A stretch of DNA of 55,954 bases from a virus. The translations under genes and the position numbers were made by a program. This document shows positions 52,454-55,954 of the stretch, piece after piece (position 1 is the first letter of the stretch; every line of letters begins with the position of its first letter). Location of the stretch: positions 1 to 55,954 of IMG/VR virus record IMGVR_UViG_3300034198_020285. One strand, given 5' to 3'. The notes under the pieces are model-generated. The model did not search any database. It was not told where the DNA came from and saw only the letters and a list, made by a program, of their open reading frames with translations.

Positions 52454-52482
52454 ATTGTACCCAAAGGGTTCTGTCTTGTCAA
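52454..52482 (-). promoter_or_regulatory. Sigma70-type promoter for tRNA-Lys
   Basis: TTGACA, 17 bases, TACAAT. The TGA of TTGACA is the stop codon of the HNH gene. It should transcribe tRNA-Lys and the HTH gene. Confidence 0.9.
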
Positions 52483-52826
52483 GGGATCACGCCGAATTTT
52501 TTCAAGAGATCTTTATTTGTGTGTTCAGCGATATGACAATTTGCACACAAAAGAACGCACTTCTTTGCCTCTTCATAACGATCAGCACGAAGAAGATTCT
52601 TGGAATATAATGAATACTTCTTTGTTGATGGATCTACATGATGAAATTGCAGAGATGCTGGATTTCCAAAAAATCCACAATGAGTACATTTACCACCAAG
52701 CATCTCAATCAATTCCTTGCGAGATTCCCAACGCCTCTTTGTCGTATCACATGATCCACAAACAGTACATCCTTTTTTATTTTTTTGATTGAATTCACGC
52801 TGACAATACTTGCATTGACATTGCAT
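52479..52826 (-). CDS. HNH endonuclease with Cys-rich N-terminus
   Basis: A 115-aa HNH-fold nuclease. The N-terminus has a Cys cluster (CQCKYC; GCTVCGSC). The HNH core is CTHC (Cys47, Cys50), LQFHHVDP (His62-His63) and CVLLCANCHIAEH (Cys94, Cys97, His98). GAAGGAG lies before the ATG, which confirms the 32-nt overlap with the upstream gene. Free-standing HNH nucleases of this size in T4-like phages are often homing enzymes, but packaging or host-DNA nicking roles are also possible. Confidence 0.85.
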   Translation of the reverse strand: MQCQCKYCQREFNQKNKKGCTVCGSCDTTKRRWESRKELIEMLGGKCTHCGFFGNPASLQFHHVDPSTKKYSLYSKNLLRADRYEEAKKCVLLCANCHIAEHTNKDLLKKFGVIP

Positions 52827-53322
52827 TTTTTACTCCTTCACTAAACCACAAAGGTGGATTGGTATTCTTCCACTTGGCAAATCGCGCCTTTTCATGAATA
52901 TAATAATTACGATAAGCCTGTACTGGATCTGCGTTCTTATACTTATCTGGCATTGCCTGTGCAAACTTAGTCAATGCCCTATTGGGAATTCCACAAGGAA
53001 TGTAATTGCAAAAAGCAACAGTCATATCATGAGCCTTGTGAATTTTTCCATACCTATTCGTGTATTCCAAGGACAATGCATGTGTATGCGTAGCAAGCCA
53101 TAGATAATTATCTTTACTTGATTCAGCCCAAATAGTGCATGGATGATTTTCAAATGCCTTCTTGTAAAGCTCAAATTTACCAGCATAAAAAAATTGGCTT
53201 GAATATTGCCAATGAACCGTAGAGAGCATCTGACAACCTTCTACGATCATCTTTACCACATGCTTATCACATAGATTAGAAGCAGAAATAATAGGATCAT
53301 TATCAACGACAAAAATGTTCAT
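52795..53322 (-). CDS. Conserved phage protein of unknown function (CDKHVVKM family)
   Basis: A 175-aa protein of a family common in large phages, recognised by MNIFVVDNDP, LCDKHVVKMIVEG, ENHPCTIWAES, NYLWLATHTHALSLEYTNRY and AYRNYYIHEKARFAKWKN. Invariant His, Cys and Trp residues suggest an enzyme, but I know no assigned activity. The start is the family's usual one. A promoter ends only six bases before the ATG, so the message is probably leaderless; no Shine-Dalgarno is present. Confidence 0.78.
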   Translation of the reverse strand: MNIFVVDNDPIISASNLCDKHVVKMIVEGCQMLSTVHWQYSSQFFYAGKFELYKKAFENHPCTIWAESSKDNYLWLATHTHALSLEYTNRYGKIHKAHDMTVAFCNYIPCGIPNRALTKFAQAMPDKYKNADPVQAYRNYYIHEKARFAKWKNTNPPLWFSEGVKNAMSMQVLSA

Positions 53323-53328
53323 GTCTGT

Positions 53329-53357
53329 AGTATATCACATCACGGTTGATTACTCAA
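53329..53357 (-). promoter_or_regulatory. Sigma70-type promoter giving a leaderless mRNA
   Basis: TTGAGT, 17 bases, TATACT, with six bases (ACAGAC) to the ATG at 53322. The -35 begins four bases after the TAA of the large repeat protein. Confidence 0.72.
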
Positions 53358-53361
53358 GACT

Positions 53362-55954
53362 TTACGATATCAAAACTTTTAGTATTGATGCTTTCAAACT
53401 TTCTTTTACTACAGGCTTATTTTCTGATTGAAATATCTGTGCGAATTTTCTTATGTTTTCGTGTGGATTTTTCATTGCACTTTCCAGATGTTCTGGCTTT
53501 CTATTTGGATGCATTATTGTAGTCATTCCTGCGGTCACATCATCCGTAGTTGCAAGAATATCATGCATTCTTTCGCTTGAAAGATCTGGAGAACGAATCT
53601 CGGCAAATTTTCTTACTTGTGGATTTCTATGATTTTTCAAGGCTTCAATATGCCGTGGAAGCAACGGAACATCGTGATTTGTAACAACATTTACCAATGC
53701 ACCAGATTCGTTATGAACCCAATGATTTGGCATTTCATCGTCACCTATCATTCCTAGTTTTTTTGCTGGTGGAAGTTTAATGATCTCGTCTATATTTTCT
53801 GGAGTTATTGATTTATTTTTAATGAGATTGCTAGATGCTTTTGCTAGTGCAGAATCAGGAATATTTTTAGATTTCAACATATGAGAAAGATGTTGTGATT
53901 TCAATGTAGGATTTTCTGCAAGATATGACACCCAAAGCTGCATCTGTGATAAATTTCTTGCTTTATTCTCATCCTGGAGTTCTGTGCGTGTTTCTTTATT
54001 ATTTTCAGCCGTATATGATGCATCAAAATCACTTATCAATCGATGAATATGATCAGAAGAGAGTTTTGGGTGCATCATTGCAATTCTTCTAACATTTGCT
54101 GGTGCCTGTATAGAAGCTAAATCAGCAATGTGATGTGATTTGATTCGTGGATTTTCCAATAAAGCAGTACCAATGAAAGTTCTATCTGGACCATTGACCG
54201 AATATGGTCCAGATCTTGTATGTGCGACATGCTTGACCAAAGAATCAAAATCATTATCACTTAGATGTTTGTTTTTTGCATAAGGTAAAAGTCCTGGTTG
54301 AGATGAACCACTATTTCTTGCTTTATCCAAGTTATCCTGCAAATCTTTCGAATCATATGATGGATGCATTTTTTTTGCCATCTTTCCAATTCCCGTATTG
54401 CCATAAATACGCATGGCTGCTTCAAGATGCTCATCTTTTATATTTGGATTGTCAAGAGCGGAAATAGCCAAAGTTAAATGTGGCTCGATAAGACCCAGTT
54501 TCAATTCATGAGAAATAGCTGCATGTAAATTTTCATCCGAAACATTTTTACTATTTTTCATAATGTATTGCAATGCTGGAAAAATATTTCTTGCTCTGGT
54601 TGCTGCTTTATCTTGTTCATAATGACGATTTATTATTGCAGATGGAGATTTATTTTCTTCAGGATAATTTGAATTTATTTGTTTTTTTATTTTGTCAGTA
54701 TCTGTTAAATCTAAAAGTTTTTCTACATGAGCTGGTGTTAGGTGTTTGGATTTAGCAAGCTGATGCATTACATCACCATTGTCATGTTTGATTGCTACAT
54801 CAAAAGCCTTATCAAAAGTTTGCTTGGAGAATTTTTCATATCCATGCATAGCTGCGGTTACATGCAATCTGCCATTAGAGAAATGATCCATATCAAATAC
54901 TTTGAAATATAATTCATCATCCATTTTTGGGTTTCGAATTGCCGTGCCCCGTATGTTTTCGTTTGGAATATCCAATGCCCTTGAAAGTGTGGCTTTTGAT
55001 ATTCTTGGAGAAGCAACTGCGGTTGATGCCATATCTGAATATACTCTTAATTTATCATTATCTGGATCAAATAGCCGTCTTGGTTCAGTATTATATACTG
55101 CATTTTTCTGTTTCAATCTTTCTCTAACAAGTTCATACTGATTAATGATATGTTGAATATGTTCATCATTAAAATTAGGATGTTTTACCAATGCATCTGC
55201 AATTTGTCCATATGCTCGCTGACTTGCATTACCAGTATCATTTATTATTCTCTTCAAAAGATGTGGATGTGTGTTCATCTTTGGATCAAGGAAATGTGCA
55301 ATAGCATGTTCCTTTCCAAATTCTTGATACATTTTCATCTGTTTTTCTGGTGACATATCTGGAGTTTTTCCAGTGAAAAAGTCATATGCTTCCTTCTTAT
55401 CACCAGTTAACAATGAACTTGTTTTTTTCTTTATATCTTCTGCTTCATGTTCATCAACAACACTATTATCTGGTCTTACTATTCCACGATCACCGAATCC
55501 ATGACTGAGAACTGGTTGACCATTCTGATTTACATAAAAAAATATTCCATGACCATGCGAATAATGCTTTAGATGGGTTGGTCCATGTCCCTGTGGAAGA
55601 ACACACCAGCTGCTCCCTGAGCATGTCTTTCTAAGAATAGATGAAGCATTTTCATATTCCTTATCATCTTTTATATCTTTTTGCCGTATGTTATAAACAG
55701 ATAGATTTCCGTGCTCTGGGTGTTCTATGGAACCAATCTTATATTTTTCCATTCCCTGGAGAGCTTGCGATTGTCTTTTCTGCATGTTCAGTTGAGGGAT
55801 GTCTCTGAATACAGCTGATATAGATTCATGTGTATGATCACTGAGTTTACCGCCAACCAAACCTTGAGTCTTGGCTTTTCTCCATTTACCCAATACTGAT
55901 TGTATAGTAGCATCGTCTTCTTCTGGACGATAAGAACCATTCAATAGTTCTTTG
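53362..55954 (-). CDS. Large repeat protein, 5' end outside the window
   Basis: At least 860 residues. The frame is open to the window edge; the first in-frame TTG (55944) is preceded by coding-like KEL, so the true start lies beyond. Residues about 95-175 form a domain with SSWCVLPQG (Trp113, Cys114) and GIFFYVNQNGQPVLSHGFGD. From about 200 the protein is built of helical units near 30 aa with NP/HP turns and EHL (NPNIKDEHLEAAM; HPKLSSDHIHRL; HPNRKPEHLESAM), like variant leucine-rich or HEAT-like repeats. Such a solenoid suggests protein binding. Function unknown. Confidence 0.7.
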   Translation of the reverse strand, partial: KELLNGSYRPEEDDATIQSVLGKWRKAKTQGLVGGKLSDHTHESISAVFRDIPQLNMQKRQSQALQGMEKYKIGSIEHPEHGNLSVYNIRQKDIKDDKEYENASSILRKTCSGSSWCVLPQGHGPTHLKHYSHGHGIFFYVNQNGQPVLSHGFGDRGIVRPDNSVVDEHEAEDIKKKTSSLLTGDKKEAYDFFTGKTPDMSPEKQMKMYQEFGKEHAIAHFLDPKMNTHPHLLKRIINDTGNASQRAYGQIADALVKHPNFNDEHIQHIINQYELVRERLKQKNAVYNTEPRRLFDPDNDKLRVYSDMASTAVASPRISKATLSRALDIPNENIRGTAIRNPKMDDELYFKVFDMDHFSNGRLHVTAAMHGYEKFSKQTFDKAFDVAIKHDNGDVMHQLAKSKHLTPAHVEKLLDLTDTDKIKKQINSNYPEENKSPSAIINRHYEQDKAATRARNIFPALQYIMKNSKNVSDENLHAAISHELKLGLIEPHLTLAISALDNPNIKDEHLEAAMRIYGNTGIGKMAKKMHPSYDSKDLQDNLDKARNSGSSQPGLLPYAKNKHLSDNDFDSLVKHVAHTRSGPYSVNGPDRTFIGTALLENPRIKSHHIADLASIQAPANVRRIAMMHPKLSSDHIHRLISDFDASYTAENNKETRTELQDENKARNLSQMQLWVSYLAENPTLKSQHLSHMLKSKNIPDSALAKASSNLIKNKSITPENIDEIIKLPPAKKLGMIGDDEMPNHWVHNESGALVNVVTNHDVPLLPRHIEALKNHRNPQVRKFAEIRSPDLSSERMHDILATTDDVTAGMTTIMHPNRKPEHLESAMKNPHENIRKFAQIFQSENKPVVKESLKASILKVLIS

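Overview
The window is the late (virion) gene block of a T4-like contractile-tailed phage, with an early/accessory edge on the right. The DNA is strongly AT-rich. Genes are packed with stop/start overlaps of 1-4 nt or gaps of a few bases, and no stretch over 300 nt lacks a gene. The evidence for a T4-type myovirus is the gene order: portal gp20, core proteins, protease gp21, tube gp19, sheath gp18, terminase gp17/gp16, neck gp15/14/13, baseplate wedge gp8/6/25/53, hub gp26/51, head completion gp4, ssDNA-binding gp32 and late coactivator gp33. Several small genes and the cysteine-free gp32 look more like T4-like phages of aquatic bacteria than coliphage T4. The early promoters fit a sigma70-type bacterial host; the host itself cannot be named.

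Layout. Positions 1-9.5 kb (minus strand) carry the head, packaging, tail-tube/sheath and neck genes, in the order of T4 genes 13 to 21 read right to left. Positions 9.6-30.9 kb (minus) form a large host-interaction locus in the place of T4 genes 9-12 and wac. It holds one small Cys-rich protein, four giant Cys-rich fibre-type proteins (three with collagen-like N-termini, three ending in a DUF1566/C-type-lectin-like domain), an alpha/beta-hydrolase, three proteins sharing an adaptor module, and a gp9-slot protein. Positions 30.9-42.8 kb (minus) encode the baseplate: gp8, a gp7-slot protein, gp6, gp25, a 1675-aa hub-like protein, gp53 and a gp48-like tube cap. At 42.83 kb the strands diverge. 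Positions 42.8-45.7 kb (plus) hold gp4, a tail-tube paralogue, gp26, a gp51-like reading frame reachable only by -1 frameshifting at T_TTT_TTT, and a short tape-measure-like protein, ending in a bidirectional terminator.

Positions 45.7-46.9 kb (minus) hold gp32 and gp33. Positions 47.0-49.3 kb (plus) hold two virion-type proteins. Positions 49.3-53.3 kb (minus) form an accessory cluster of small genes with three tRNAs (Arg-UCU, Ile-UAU, Lys-UUU), a deaminase-fold protein, an HTH protein and an HNH nuclease. Each transcription unit has a good sigma70-type promoter whose -35 box sits on or beside the stop codon of the preceding gene. Positions 53.4-55.95 kb hold a large repeat protein cut by the window edge.

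Together the genes supply most of a virion assembly programme: prohead core and protease, portal and packaging motor, neck, sheath/tube, baseplate, and a complex adhesion apparatus. The most notable observations are the gp26/gp51 frameshift, the Cys-rich/collagen/DUF1566 fibre family with an embedded hydrolase, the hairpin covering the gp13 ribosome-binding site, and the compact promoter-at-stop-codon arrangement.
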